Positions 26,948-35,366 of a stretch of 64,000 nt of DNA are shown piece by piece; the first letter of the stretch is position 1; every line of letters begins with the position of its first letter. The position numbers and the translations under genes were made by a program. The notes under the pieces are model-generated. The model was given only the letters and a program-made list of their open reading frames with translations. It was not told where the DNA came from and ran no database searches. Origin of the DNA: Coleofasciculus sp040219735 (GTDB lineage: Bacteria; Cyanobacteriota; Cyanobacteriia; Cyanobacteriales; Coleofasciculaceae); the NCBI GenBank assembly GCA_040219735.1, contig JAVJRX010000013.1. The stretch is one strand, 5' to 3'.

Positions 26948-27127
26948 TTATTGGTCATTTGTCATTGGTCATTTGTCATACTCGCTCCCGAAAAGAAGCA
27001 AGCTACGTCATTCGTCCTTTGTCAGGGAATCGGTAAGGTAGAACTTTGAGTTAACTCCCCCGGCTCCCCCAGCTCCCCCAGCTTCCCCGGCTCCATATTC
27101 CCTGTTCCTTGTTCCCTATTTTAAAAA

Positions 27128-28645
27128 ATGGCATTTATTTCCATCACTTATGGATTCTTTCTGCTGGGTGTCCTGCTGATTTACTGGACTCAGCGTTCTT
27201 CATCAGGGCGATTATGGGTACTCCTAATTGCCAGTTTACTCTTTTACAGCAGCTTACAAATTCAATACATTCCGCTGCTCTTATTCGTAGTTTGGCTCAA
27301 TTTTTACTTAGGGCAGAGAATTGCGGTCAATACATCACCTGGGTCGCATCTCAACAATAACCATCTCTCCAATGAAGAGTGGTTAATGGAACAGGAACTT
27401 TGGAATCAGAGACGTTTGAGACTCCTGTGGCTGGGGATTGGATTAAATATTCTCTGTTTAGTCAGCTTCAAGTATGTTCCGTTTATCCTGACGAATATCT
27501 CCGCCCCCTTGAATTTACCCGTGGCGCGAGAGGGGGCAAGCTGGATTAGCGATCACTTAATTGCTCCCTTGGGACTTTCGTTTTTTGTTTTTGAATGTAT
27601 TGCCTATCTAATTGATGTATATCGGGGGGCACCCGCCACACGCCAAAGCTTACAATTTGCTACCTACAAATTATTTTTCCCGAAACTAATTTCAGGACCC
27701 ATTACTCGCTACCATCAGTTTTCTAGCGAGTTGAAAGATATCCAATTTCCCAGTTTTGACCGCCTGAGTGAGGGGCTATGGTTGATTGCCAGTGGTGCGG
27801 TTAAAAAGGCACTTTTAGCGGATCGGATCGGAATTTTTGTTGATCTGTGTTTTGGCAGCGTAGAACGGGCAGGTAGTGGTGATTTGTGGCTGGCTATTTT
27901 TGCCTATGGTTTACAACTGTATCTGGATTTTAGCGGCTATGTGGATATTGCCCGGGGGAGTGCTATCCTCATGGGATTTAACCTGCCAGAAAACTTTAAT
28001 TTTCCGTACTTTAGTACCAGCATTGCAGATTTCTGGCGACGCTGGCATATTACGTTAGGCGATTGGATTCGTAACTATCTTTATTTTCCCTTAGGCGGGT
28101 CACGCAAAGGATTAGGTCGAACCTGTCTGAACTTGTTTGTTGTCATGCTAATTATTGGCATTTGGCATGGTGCGGCTTGGGGATTTGTCGTGTGGGGAGG
28201 ATTGCACGGTTTAGCTTTGGTGGTGCATCGTTTAACCCAAACCCTATCAGACCGCTTTGCTTGGTTAAAGGGATGGTGGCAAACCGGATTCGGTGTGCTA
28301 GTGGCGTGGGCAATTACTCAATGGATGGTGTTCATGTCCTGGATTTTCTTCCGCTTACCTAATCTCAAACAAGCCGGCTTTGTCATCCAGAATCTCTGGG
28401 GTCAACCCGCCGATGTCCAGTTTGCCGAAAATGTTTATTTGACTGCGTTTGGCTTACAACGCTTTGAGTTGACACTGCTGTTGGTCATCGTCGCCCTTTT
28501 AATGGCGGGTGTTTATGGGATTCATCGGGGTCTGAAGTTACAACTCAACTGGCCCCTGAAGTTGCTATTGGTGCCTCTATGCCTTTATACGGTGTGGTTG
28601 TTGGCGCCTTCAGGCGGTTTACCTTATATCTACTTTGACTTTTGA
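27128..28645 (+). CDS. MBOAT-family O-acyltransferase (AlgI-like)
   Basis: This 505-aa polytopic membrane protein has the MBOAT core: KLISGPITRYHQF, YLDFSGYVDIARG, DFWRRWHITL, and IGIWHGAAWGFVVWGGLHG with the invariant His. Members transfer acyl groups, usually acetyl, across the membrane to polysaccharides or lipids. With the SGNH-like partner upstream it fits an AlgI/PatA-type exopolysaccharide acetylation pair. The spacer from the upstream gene has GGTCATTTGTCATT direct repeats and a run of CTCCCC(C/A)GCT repeats. Confidence 0.92.
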   Translation: MAFISITYGFFLLGVLLIYWTQRSSSGRLWVLLIASLLFYSSLQIQYIPLLLFVVWLNFYLGQRIAVNTSPGSHLNNNHLSNEEWLMEQELWNQRRLRLLWLGIGLNILCLVSFKYVPFILTNISAPLNLPVAREGASWISDHLIAPLGLSFFVFECIAYLIDVYRGAPATRQSLQFATYKLFFPKLISGPITRYHQFSSELKDIQFPSFDRLSEGLWLIASGAVKKALLADRIGIFVDLCFGSVERAGSGDLWLAIFAYGLQLYLDFSGYVDIARGSAILMGFNLPENFNFPYFSTSIADFWRRWHITLGDWIRNYLYFPLGGSRKGLGRTCLNLFVVMLIIGIWHGAAWGFVVWGGLHGLALVVHRLTQTLSDRFAWLKGWWQTGFGVLVAWAITQWMVFMSWIFFRLPNLKQAGFVIQNLWGQPADVQFAENVYLTAFGLQRFELTLLLVIVALLMAGVYGIHRGLKLQLNWPLKLLLVPLCLYTVWLLAPSGGLPYIYFDF

Positions 28646-28790
28646 TTGATAAGTTAACCTAATGCAAGTCATACAATGAATTAATAAAACCGTTGGATGA
28701 TTCAAATGAATATGAATACCATTAAAGGTAGGGCAAAAGTTTTGCCTTGCTTCAATCAATCGCTAATGAAGTAATAGCACTAATTGAATT

Positions 28791-29873
28791 ATGACTACCA
28801 CAGTACAACGTCGCGATAGCGCGTCTTTGTGGGAACGGTTCTGTAATTGGGTCACTTCCACCGAAAACCGCCTGTATATCGGCTGGTTTGGTGTACTGAT
28901 GATCCCAACTCTCTTAACCGCCACCACCTGTTTCATCATCGCCTTCATCGCCGCTCCCCCTGTGGACATCGATGGAATCCGCGAGCCTGTTGCTGGAAGC
29001 TTACTGTACGGTAACAACATCATCTCTGGTGCTGTTGTACCTTCCTCCAACGCCATCGGCTTGCACTTCTATCCCATCTGGGAAGCTGCTTCCTTAGATG
29101 AGTGGCTCTACAACGGTGGTCCTTACCAGTTGGTAGCCTTCCACTTCCTCATCGGCATCTTCTGCTACATGGGGAGAGAGTGGGAACTTTCCTACCGCTT
29201 AGGTATGCGTCCTTGGATTTGCGTAGCTTACAGCGCACCTGTAGCTGCTGCTACCGCCGTGTTCCTCATCTACCCCATCGGTCAAGGTTCTTTCTCCGAT
29301 GGAATGCCTCTGGGCATCTCTGGAACCTTCAACTTCATGTTCGTGTTCCAAGCTGAGCACAACATCCTGATGCACCCGTTCCACATGCTCGGTGTGGCTG
29401 GCGTATTCGGCGGTGCATTGTTCAGCGCGATGCACGGTTCTTTGGTAACCAGCTCTCTGGTACGTGAAACCACCGAAGTTGAATCTCAGAACTACGGCTA
29501 CAAGTTCGGGCAAGAAGAAGAAACCTACAACATCGTTGCCGCTCACGGTTACTTTGGTCGGTTAATCTTCCAATACGCTTCCTTCAACAACAGCCGTTCT
29601 CTGCACTTCTTCTTAGGTGCATGGCCCGTGGTTGGTATCTGGTTCACAGCACTGGGTATCAGCACCATGGCATTCAACCTCAACGGATTCAACTTTAACC
29701 AGTCGATTCTGGATTCCCAAGGTCGTGTAGTCAACACCTGGGCAGATGTACTCAACCGCGCCAACTTAGGCTTTGAAGTCATGCACGAGCGCAACGCTCA
29801 CAACTTCCCCTTAGACTTGGCGGCGGGTGAAACCACCCCGGTAGCATTGACTGCTCCTAGCATCAACGGCTAA
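28791..29873 (+). CDS. psbA: Photosystem II D1 protein
   Basis: This 360-aa D1 reaction-centre protein is complete. The ligands are intact: Tyr161, Asp170, Glu189, His190, His198, His215, Tyr246, Ser264, His272, His332, Glu333, His337, Asp342 and Ala344, the mature C-terminus, with a 16-residue cleavable tail ending APSING. Residue 130 is Glu, as in the high-light D1 form. A second psbA begins at 63876 in the same orientation, and 59 nt of the two (28857-28915 and 63942-64000) are identical. Confidence 0.99.
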   Translation: MTTTVQRRDSASLWERFCNWVTSTENRLYIGWFGVLMIPTLLTATTCFIIAFIAAPPVDIDGIREPVAGSLLYGNNIISGAVVPSSNAIGLHFYPIWEAASLDEWLYNGGPYQLVAFHFLIGIFCYMGREWELSYRLGMRPWICVAYSAPVAAATAVFLIYPIGQGSFSDGMPLGISGTFNFMFVFQAEHNILMHPFHMLGVAGVFGGALFSAMHGSLVTSSLVRETTEVESQNYGYKFGQEEETYNIVAAHGYFGRLIFQYASFNNSRSLHFFLGAWPVVGIWFTALGISTMAFNLNGFNFNQSILDSQGRVVNTWADVLNRANLGFEVMHERNAHNFPLDLAAGETTPVALTAPSING

Positions 29874-29947
29874 TCAGAAACAAAGAGGACGGCGCGACGA
29901 ACGTAACACAGATGCGACTGTTCGCGTCACCTTAACTGAATAAACAC

Positions 29948-29981
29948 AAAAAGCGCTCTCCCATAACGGGGGGCGCTTTTT
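29948..29981 (+). terminator. psbA terminator
   Basis: AAAAAGCGC (29948-29956) pairs with GCGCTTTTT (29973-29981), with a GC-rich inner part (CTCCC...GGGGG). This is a strong rho-independent terminator 75 nt after the psbA stop. Confidence 0.85.
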
Positions 29982-30022
29982 GGTATGGATTGGCGCAGGA
30001 CATGCAGTGGCAAAGACATTCC

Positions 30023-30084
30023 GCAGCAATGCAGCAATGCAGTAATGCAATAGTGCAGTAAGTAATGCAATAATGCAGTAATTA
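30023..30084. repeat. Short tandem repeats of GCAGTAAT type
   Basis: About seven imperfect octamers (GCAGCAAT, GCAGTAAT, GCAATAGT and similar) lie between psbA and parA. The same octamer in reverse orientation (TGCATTAC) recurs at 63325-63368, so the two arrays frame the intervening 33 kb in opposite directions. Confidence 0.65.
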
Positions 30085-30125
30085 CGCACTTAATTCATTA
30101 TTCGCCTTAACCCTAAGAGTCATTC

Positions 30126-30770
30126 GTGGGCAAAATTATAGGCTTCTTGAACCAAAAAGGCGGCTGCGGCAAATCCACCACAGCCGTTCACTTCACGCAT
30201 TGGCTAGCCACCAAACAGAAAAAAAATGTGCTGCTCGTCGATGCCGATTCCCAGCAGTCCAGCTCAGCCTGGTTAGCCGGCATGGAATTATCCATTCCCT
30301 ATAAAGTGGTGCAAACTCCTGATGACTTACTCGAACGCCTGCCAGAACTAGAAAAACAATACGACCAGCTCGTTGTCGATGGTCCAGCCTCCTTAGCCGA
30401 AGCCACCCGAGCCATTCTGTTTCGCGCTGTCCTGGCTATCGTCCCCGTTCAGCCCACAGGTGTAGATTTGCGATCGGCGTCTGATGCAGTGCGGTTAATC
30501 AAACAAGCCCAGTCCGTTCGCGGCGGTCCCCCCATGGCGGCGATGTTTGTCTCCCGAGCCGTCAAAGGCACCAAACTCAAAGATGAGGCGATCGCGCTTT
30601 TGAGCCAAACCCAAGACGTCACTCTACTCAAAACAGTGATTCATCAAAAACAAGCGATCGCGGATACCTCCGGTCAGTCCGCAACCGTCTGGGATTTGCC
30701 CAGTCGCCCCGCCAAAGAGTCAGCGCGGGAATACGAGCGATTGTTCAAAGAAATTATGGCACTATTATGA
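30126..30770 (+). CDS. parA: ParA-family partition ATPase
   Basis: This 214-aa protein has the deviant Walker A KGGCGKSTT (11-19), LLVDADSQQSSSAWL, and the DQLVVDGPA Walker B region. ParA-type ATPases of this short form position plasmids by dynamic DNA-bound gradients. The start is GTG at 30126; no upstream ATG fits. It overlaps the next gene by ATGA (30767-30770), so the two are translationally coupled. Plasmid-type partition genes directly after a chromosomal psbA suggest an integrated or mobile replicon. Confidence 0.9.
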   Translation: MGKIIGFLNQKGGCGKSTTAVHFTHWLATKQKKNVLLVDADSQQSSSAWLAGMELSIPYKVVQTPDDLLERLPELEKQYDQLVVDGPASLAEATRAILFRAVLAIVPVQPTGVDLRSASDAVRLIKQAQSVRGGPPMAAMFVSRAVKGTKLKDEAIALLSQTQDVTLLKTVIHQKQAIADTSGQSATVWDLPSRPAKESAREYERLFKEIMALL

Positions 30771-31213
30771 GTCAAAAGAAAAATCGCAAGCCCCTTACCG
30801 ATACCCTGGCACAACAGTTTGTCTATGGTGAGAACCCCAAAGACACTACATCAGACTCTTCCCAGAAACCAACACCCACTCAACCCAAAGAAGACAAAAC
30901 CCCACCCAGAAGGAGCGAAACCAAACGCGATCGCTCTTCGAGTCAAGCGCTCTTCCCAGATAGCACTCCTTCCACCTCAGAACCCATGTCAGAGAACAAC
31001 TCCAAAACCTTGGGGGTCAAACTCCCTTCCCAGTCTAAACTGATGGATAAGTTCCAAGTACCCTCCAAAGAGGCGACGGTACGCTTTACAGTAGATTTGC
31101 CCATATCAATGCACCGCAAGCTGTCACTCTTAGCCGCGAGGACTGGTAAGAAAAAGGCGGAGATTGTGCGAGTGTTATTGGATGAGACATTAAAGGATTT
31201 AGAGAGCGATTGA
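30767..31213 (+). CDS. Ribbon-helix-helix partition partner (ParG-like)
   Basis: This 148-aa protein has a long polar N-terminal tail rich in Lys, Thr, Pro and Ser (1-105). Its C-terminal RHH domain reads VRFTVDLPISMHRKLSLLA then KKKAEIVRVLLDETL. In ParAG-like cassettes the RHH protein binds the centromere and its tail stimulates ParA. The 4-bp overlap with parA supports that role. Its own centromere would be expected in flanking spacers, possibly 30023-30125. Confidence 0.82.
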   Translation: MSQKKNRKPLTDTLAQQFVYGENPKDTTSDSSQKPTPTQPKEDKTPPRRSETKRDRSSSQALFPDSTPSTSEPMSENNSKTLGVKLPSQSKLMDKFQVPSKEATVRFTVDLPISMHRKLSLLAARTGKKKAEIVRVLLDETLKDLESD

Positions 31214-31406
31214 CCGCTAATCAGCCAATTCGCGTAGTCATATTAAGAAATATTGCTGATGTAGGCATCATTGAACAGAGACGATAATTGTATCTAGGCA
31301 CCGAGAAATAAATTGGCATACCGGGGTTTGCGCCGTGAGAATTCAGTCTCCGAATCGATACGCAAGCCCTTTGTTTCTTGATATCTTTGACATCCTCCCC
31401 GCGAAA

Positions 31407-31538
31407 TCATACCAAGTTGCGTTCTAACGTGTCATATTGAAATTTCTCTTCCAGCACCAAGGTTATCCAGATTAACAGGGACAACTCATGAAAAGCTTGG
31501 GTAAAGTAGAGATCAGCAAAAAGCTTTTCTTTGCTCAT
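31407..31538 (-). CDS. Small ORF, 43 aa
   Basis: ATG at 31538, preceded by an AGAGGAG ribosome binding site, opens a 43-codon frame (MSKEKLFADLYFTQAFHELS, then LLIWITLVLEEKFQYDTLER) ending at 31407. It has a helical, partly hydrophobic look. It diverges from the gene at 31556 with only 17 bp between. No family recognised. The rest of 31214-31406 shows only a TTTGACATCCTCCCCGC fragment near 31386 that resembles an IS200/IS605 end. Confidence 0.4.
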   Translation of the reverse strand: MSKEKLFADLYFTQAFHELSLLIWITLVLEEKFQYDTLERNLV

Positions 31539-31555
31539 TGCCACTCCTCTAAAAC

Positions 31556-32434
31556 ATGAGCAGTTATTCCCTCAGCAATATTCTCTTACCGGCTGTATTT
31601 ATCTCCAGTGCTGTCTTTTCTACATTGACAGTACCCTTTGCTTTAATCGGGAAAGAACCCGTCATTATTGAACTCTCCCCCTTTTATAGTGGGGAAATTC
31701 AACCGATCTTTGATGGCAATCACAAAGAGGTAGCCATTCCCTATATCGGATTCTCCATCGTCGTCAGCGTAGGAGCTGGCATGGCTACAGTCGAAATGAT
31801 TCGACGGTGGAATCAATGGAGTGAATCAACGACTGAAGAAGAGGAGTCATCAAATTCGCCGCCCAATTCACCCGAAAACCCAATTCAGCCCGAACCCCTC
31901 GACCACCCAGAATACCGACCGGAAGTTTCGGCAATAGACCTACCCCCTTCAGATGAGGGTTTCGACAGTCCATTGCTAACGCCTCCAGAAGCCGTTGGAG
32001 AAGAGCCAGACGTACCTGTTGAACCTGAACCACTCTTAGTTCAGCCTCCACCCACTCTACCTCATCCGACAGGGGCGCTGAGTGTCATGTCAGAAGCACC
32101 CGACTTATCCCCAGTGCCAGAAGGGAATAAGGTGATTCAGTTTACACCACGTCACGCCAATCAATCTGCTACTCTTTCTTTAGACGTAATTGAAAGTGAA
32201 ATCCTAGAATCTCGCGACCAGTACAAAACCTGCCGGATTCAAACACCCCATTTAAAACGACGCTTATTTGCCATCGCCGTTGAGGGTCAATACTACAGCT
32301 TTTTGAGAGCCGAGAAAACCAAAGAGAAGGTACTAGAAATCCTGACCCGGCTAGGTGATAGCGTTCAGAAAACAGTGATTACGAAAACGGAAAAAGGCTA
32401 TGTAATATGGGCTTGGGAGCATGAAGTTTCCTGA
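31556..32434 (+). CDS. Membrane-anchored hypothetical protein
   Basis: This 292-aa protein has a hydrophobic N-terminus (about residues 8-28) and a second apolar stretch near 63-78 (IGFSIVVSVGAGMATVEM). A Pro/Glu-rich linker follows at about 85-195, and a compact C-terminal domain reads YKTCRIQTPHLKRRLFAIAV and KTVITKTEKGYVIWAWE. I do not recognise the domain. The layout suggests an anchored protein with a flexible spacer. It lies 27 bp before the pentapeptide gene, probably in one operon. Confidence 0.7.
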   Translation: MSSYSLSNILLPAVFISSAVFSTLTVPFALIGKEPVIIELSPFYSGEIQPIFDGNHKEVAIPYIGFSIVVSVGAGMATVEMIRRWNQWSESTTEEEESSNSPPNSPENPIQPEPLDHPEYRPEVSAIDLPPSDEGFDSPLLTPPEAVGEEPDVPVEPEPLLVQPPPTLPHPTGALSVMSEAPDLSPVPEGNKVIQFTPRHANQSATLSLDVIESEILESRDQYKTCRIQTPHLKRRLFAIAVEGQYYSFLRAEKTKEKVLEILTRLGDSVQKTVITKTEKGYVIWAWEHEVS

Positions 32435-32461
32435 CACCAATTATTTTATATTTCTATTGAG

Positions 32462-34306
32462 ATGAATGCTGACGAAATAATAGAAAGATATATACAAGGG
32501 GAACGAGATTTTAGTGGAACCGACTTAAGTGGAGCTTCCTTGAGTGGAGTAGACCTGCAACGAGTCGTGTTGTGGCGAGCCAACCTCAGCAAGGCTAACT
32601 TAACAGGTACAAACCTAAGTGGGGCAGATTTATTAGGAGCCAATCTGAGTGAAGCAAACTTGAGTCGTGCTGTACTCTGTGGTGCCAATCTGAGTGAAGC
32701 AAACTTCAGTAATGCGCTGCTGCATAAAACCAATTTTCATACCACCCTTTACAACAAAGCCACTCAGTTTCCTGACAATTTTGACCCCGTAAAAGCAGGG
32801 GCTTATTTAATTGCACCTCAGAGTTTACTTCCCGAAGCTGACCTGAGTGGGGTAGACCTAAGTAACGCCAACTTAACCGGGGCTAATTTGAGTCGTGCTG
32901 ACCTATGGAAAACTAACTTGAGAGAAGCGTCTTTGCAGGAGGCGAATCTAAGCGAAGCTTGTTTAATGGGCGCTGACTTGACGGGAGCTGACTTGACGGG
33001 AGCTGACTTGAAACAATCCAATCTATTGGGAGCTGATTTGCGGGACGCTACCCTTCTAGAGATTGACATAAAAGGCGCACTCTACGACGAAACGACTCAA
33101 TTTCCCAAAAATTTTGACCCAACCGAAGCCGGAGCGTACTGTATTACTCCTGGCGCTTCACTGAGGCGAGTCAACCTCAGTGGCGTCAACCTCAGTGGCG
33201 CCGATTTGAGTGAAGCCGATTTGAGTGAAGCCGACTTGAGCGGGGCAAACTTGTTTGGTATTGCACTTTTGAAAGCCAATTTGAGAGGAGCCAAGTTAAC
33301 CAATGCAATTCTGTGGGACGCCGAACTGATTGGCGCGTCTTTGCAGGAAGCTGTGCTCAGTGGAGCCGACTTGTGGCAGGCGGATTTACGGGAAGCTGAC
33401 TTAACCGGAGCTGACTTGAGGGGAGCTAACCTGTTTGGGGCTTCTCTGAGTGAGGCTAACCTGCAAGGGGTGAACGGGATGGGCGCACTCTACAACGAAG
33501 CGACGCAATTTCCTGTCAAGTTTAACCCAACTGAAACTGGGATGTACTTAATTGCTCCGGGTGCGTCACTTAGGGGAGTCAATCTGACGGGAGCCGACCT
33601 GAGGGGAGTGGATTTGAGTGGTGCTGATTTGAGGAAAGCAAAATTGTTTGGCGTCAATCTTCAAGATACCACTCTAGAGGCAACCCAGCTTGAAGCCGCA
33701 CTCTACAACGAAGCGACACAATTTCCGGTCGGGTTTGACCCACTCAAGGGTGGCGCGTGCTTAATTGCCCCTGGAGTGTCACTTACTGGGGTGAATCTGG
33801 GTGAAGCTGATCTAAGGGGAGCTGACCTAAGTCAAACCAACCTGTGTGGGGCAGATTTGAGCAATGTCACTCTGGATGGTGTTAGCGTCAAAGCCGCCAT
33901 TTACAACGAAGTGACTCAATTTCCTTCAGGTTTCGACCCAAGCGAGGGCGGCGCGTACTTGATTGCCCCCGGAGCGTCCCTGAAAAAAGCCGATTTAGGG
34001 GGAGCCGATTTAGGGGGAGCTGACCTGAGTCAGGCGAACTTGAGTCAGGCTAACCTGAGTCAGGCAGATCTGTGGGGTGCCAATCTGAGTCAAGCGAACT
34101 TGGAAACCGCTAATCTAGAAGGCGCTAACTTATTAGGTGCCAATTTAGTGCGTGCTAACTTGAGCCATGCCAATCTGAGTCAAGCGAATTTGGATGGGGC
34201 AGAGCTGACTGAAGCCAAGCTTAAGGGGGTAGACCTGAGTCAGGTTGACTTAGACGGAGTGATTTTGAGTGGGGCAATCATGCCCGATGGCACAGTTCAT
34301 ACTTAG
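32462..34306 (+). CDS. Large pentapeptide-repeat protein with five interspersed linker modules
   Basis: The 614 residues are mostly A(D/N)LSx pentapeptides, which fold as right-handed quadrilateral beta-helices. Five times the helix is interrupted by a ~30-residue module of the form (A/T)(L/I)YNxxTQFPxxFxP...LIAPGASL, starting near residues 96, 206, 341, 413 and 478. The C-terminus ends IMPDGT, as in many cyanobacterial pentapeptide proteins. The N-terminus lacks a signal peptide, so it is probably cytoplasmic. Function unknown; some relatives mimic DNA or act as scaffolds. Confidence 0.92.
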   Translation: MNADEIIERYIQGERDFSGTDLSGASLSGVDLQRVVLWRANLSKANLTGTNLSGADLLGANLSEANLSRAVLCGANLSEANFSNALLHKTNFHTTLYNKATQFPDNFDPVKAGAYLIAPQSLLPEADLSGVDLSNANLTGANLSRADLWKTNLREASLQEANLSEACLMGADLTGADLTGADLKQSNLLGADLRDATLLEIDIKGALYDETTQFPKNFDPTEAGAYCITPGASLRRVNLSGVNLSGADLSEADLSEADLSGANLFGIALLKANLRGAKLTNAILWDAELIGASLQEAVLSGADLWQADLREADLTGADLRGANLFGASLSEANLQGVNGMGALYNEATQFPVKFNPTETGMYLIAPGASLRGVNLTGADLRGVDLSGADLRKAKLFGVNLQDTTLEATQLEAALYNEATQFPVGFDPLKGGACLIAPGVSLTGVNLGEADLRGADLSQTNLCGADLSNVTLDGVSVKAAIYNEVTQFPSGFDPSEGGAYLIAPGASLKKADLGGADLGGADLSQANLSQANLSQADLWGANLSQANLETANLEGANLLGANLVRANLSHANLSQANLDGAELTEAKLKGVDLSQVDLDGVILSGAIMPDGTVHT

Positions 34307-34569
34307 CCAGTGACATCTCCTACACCAACTGAGTACAGTATGGTGTAGGCTCTAGAGCGACTCCAGCTATTGAGCCTCGGACATTGACTGAGCTTTATTA
34401 ACGACACGGGATGCCCCACCGCGCCGGACAATACAAAAGTTTTGTCACCTGCTCCTTGTACTGCTGGAATTTTACCCGCCCACAGATGCTTTCTACCTGT
34501 AGTCTGTTTCTGGACCCAACCCCATATTCCAGGTTGTCTTGGTTCAGAGTACAGGCAAGCGGTTAGCTT
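34303..34569 (-). pseudogene. Gene remnant without a start codon
   Basis: A minus-strand frame opens just after TAA (34570-34572) and runs to a stop at 34303-34305. Its first 60 codons are strongly protein-like (KLTACLYSEPRQPGIWGWVQ, then KHLWAGKIPAVQGAGDKTFV and GAVGHPVSLIKL). No ATG, GTG or TTG is available at the front, and the tail runs through the terminator of the pentapeptide gene. I read it as a truncated gene; family not identified. Confidence 0.4.
34319..34349 (+). terminator. Terminator-like hairpin after the pentapeptide gene
   Basis: CCTACACCA (34319-34327) pairs with TGGTGTAGG (34341-34349) across a 13-nt loop, starting 12 nt after the stop codon. There is no long U tract. Confidence 0.5.
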
Positions 34570-34626
34570 TTAATTTATTTAACCTGCACCTTATAAGGGT
34601 AGCAAATTGAAAGTTTTCTGAAAACC

Positions 34627-34774
34627 ATGAAACAGGTAACAACGCGAGTATCAGATAGGGAATATGAGCATCTAGCCAAGTTCTGCAAATTAACACTGAA
34701 GTTCCCAATCTGATGTAATTCGCGAATTGATACGCAAGTTGTCAATCTCTGGGGTATTGAACCCCATTGATTGA
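34627..34774 (+). pseudogene. Frameshifted RHH (CopG-like) protein
   Basis: ATG at 34627 reads MKQVTTRVSDREYEHLAKFC and stops after 28 codons at 34711. A +1 shift near 34698 continues as SSQSDVIRELIRKLSISGVL and ends at 34774. Together the pieces make one ~48-aa ribbon-helix-helix protein with the usual strand-helix-helix order. A one-base change at CACTGAAG explains the break. It was probably an antitoxin or small repressor. Confidence 0.6.
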
Positions 34775-34834
34775 CCGCCTATCCATCTCACGCCAATCTA
34801 AATACAGATATGGCGTGAGGCGTTAGGCGTCCAG

Positions 34835-35203
34835 CTAACCTAACAAAACCTTTTCCTGGGACAGATCCGATGAGCTACTGAGCGAGGAAAATTTGGCTGA
34901 GAGCATACTGAGAAGGATGGCAATCTGGGCATGATCTGCCTTATCGATTAATTGTTCTATCTCTTCCTCAAAAGAGAGCGATCGCTTCGGTACAGATGCC
35001 CCAAGCACTAGCGAGAAGTAGTATTCTCTTGCCTCAGTCGATAATTTCATCAAAAGCTTACCCAGGTTTTCAGTAGTCATCGGCTGCCTACCTTTCCTGA
35101 AATAGGAAATGGTCTGCTGAGACAAACCTGTCTGTTCGGAGAGCCACTTGGCGCTAACTCCGTAAGTTCTCAGCGTTTTATCGAAAGCTTTATTCCAGTC
35201 CAT
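34835..35203 (-). CDS. XRE-family HTH regulator
   Basis: This 122-aa protein has an N-terminal lambda-repressor-like HTH: VSAKWLSEQTGLSQQTISYF then RKGRQPMTTENLGKLL. The C-terminal half is helical and ends in a serine-rich tail. It diverges from the Rep-like gene at 35367 across a 163-bp spacer with repeated AATTGA boxes, so it probably represses itself and that gene, as in plasmid copy-control or prophage switches. Confidence 0.83.
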   Translation of the reverse strand: MDWNKAFDKTLRTYGVSAKWLSEQTGLSQQTISYFRKGRQPMTTENLGKLLMKLSTEAREYYFSLVLGASVPKRSLSFEEEIEQLIDKADHAQIAILLSMLSAKFSSLSSSSDLSQEKVLLG

Positions 35204-35226
35204 ATTTCGATTTTACGCTTTTTTAG

Positions 35227-35280
35227 ATCAATTAATTATAGATTTAATTGACAAAAAAGTTAAACTGTTATTTAATTGAT
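35227..35280. promoter_or_regulatory. Candidate operator boxes in the divergent promoter
   Basis: ATCAATTAA (35227-35235) and TTAATTGAT (35272-35280) are a perfect inverted pair, and TTAATTGA occurs again at 35244-35251. The boxes lie between the XRE gene and the Rep-like gene and are spaced for repressor dimers. Confidence 0.5.
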
Positions 35281-35366
35281 GAGGTTCACCTAGAAAAATT
35301 ATAGGGGATAAAAAATTCGCCCTACCCAAAATAGGGCGGGGCAATCCTTCATTATATAGGTAAATT

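Noticed and set aside
26948..27127. Minisatellite of GTCATTTGTCATTG and CTCCCCCAG units before the MBOAT gene
   Set aside because: These are short, imperfect direct repeats of a kind seen in several spacers here (2753-2830, 23195-23240); no sign of function beyond repetitive spacer DNA.
29199..29546. 115-aa reverse ORF inside psbA
   Set aside because: Antisense to one of the most conserved genes in cyanobacteria; an artefact of its codon use.
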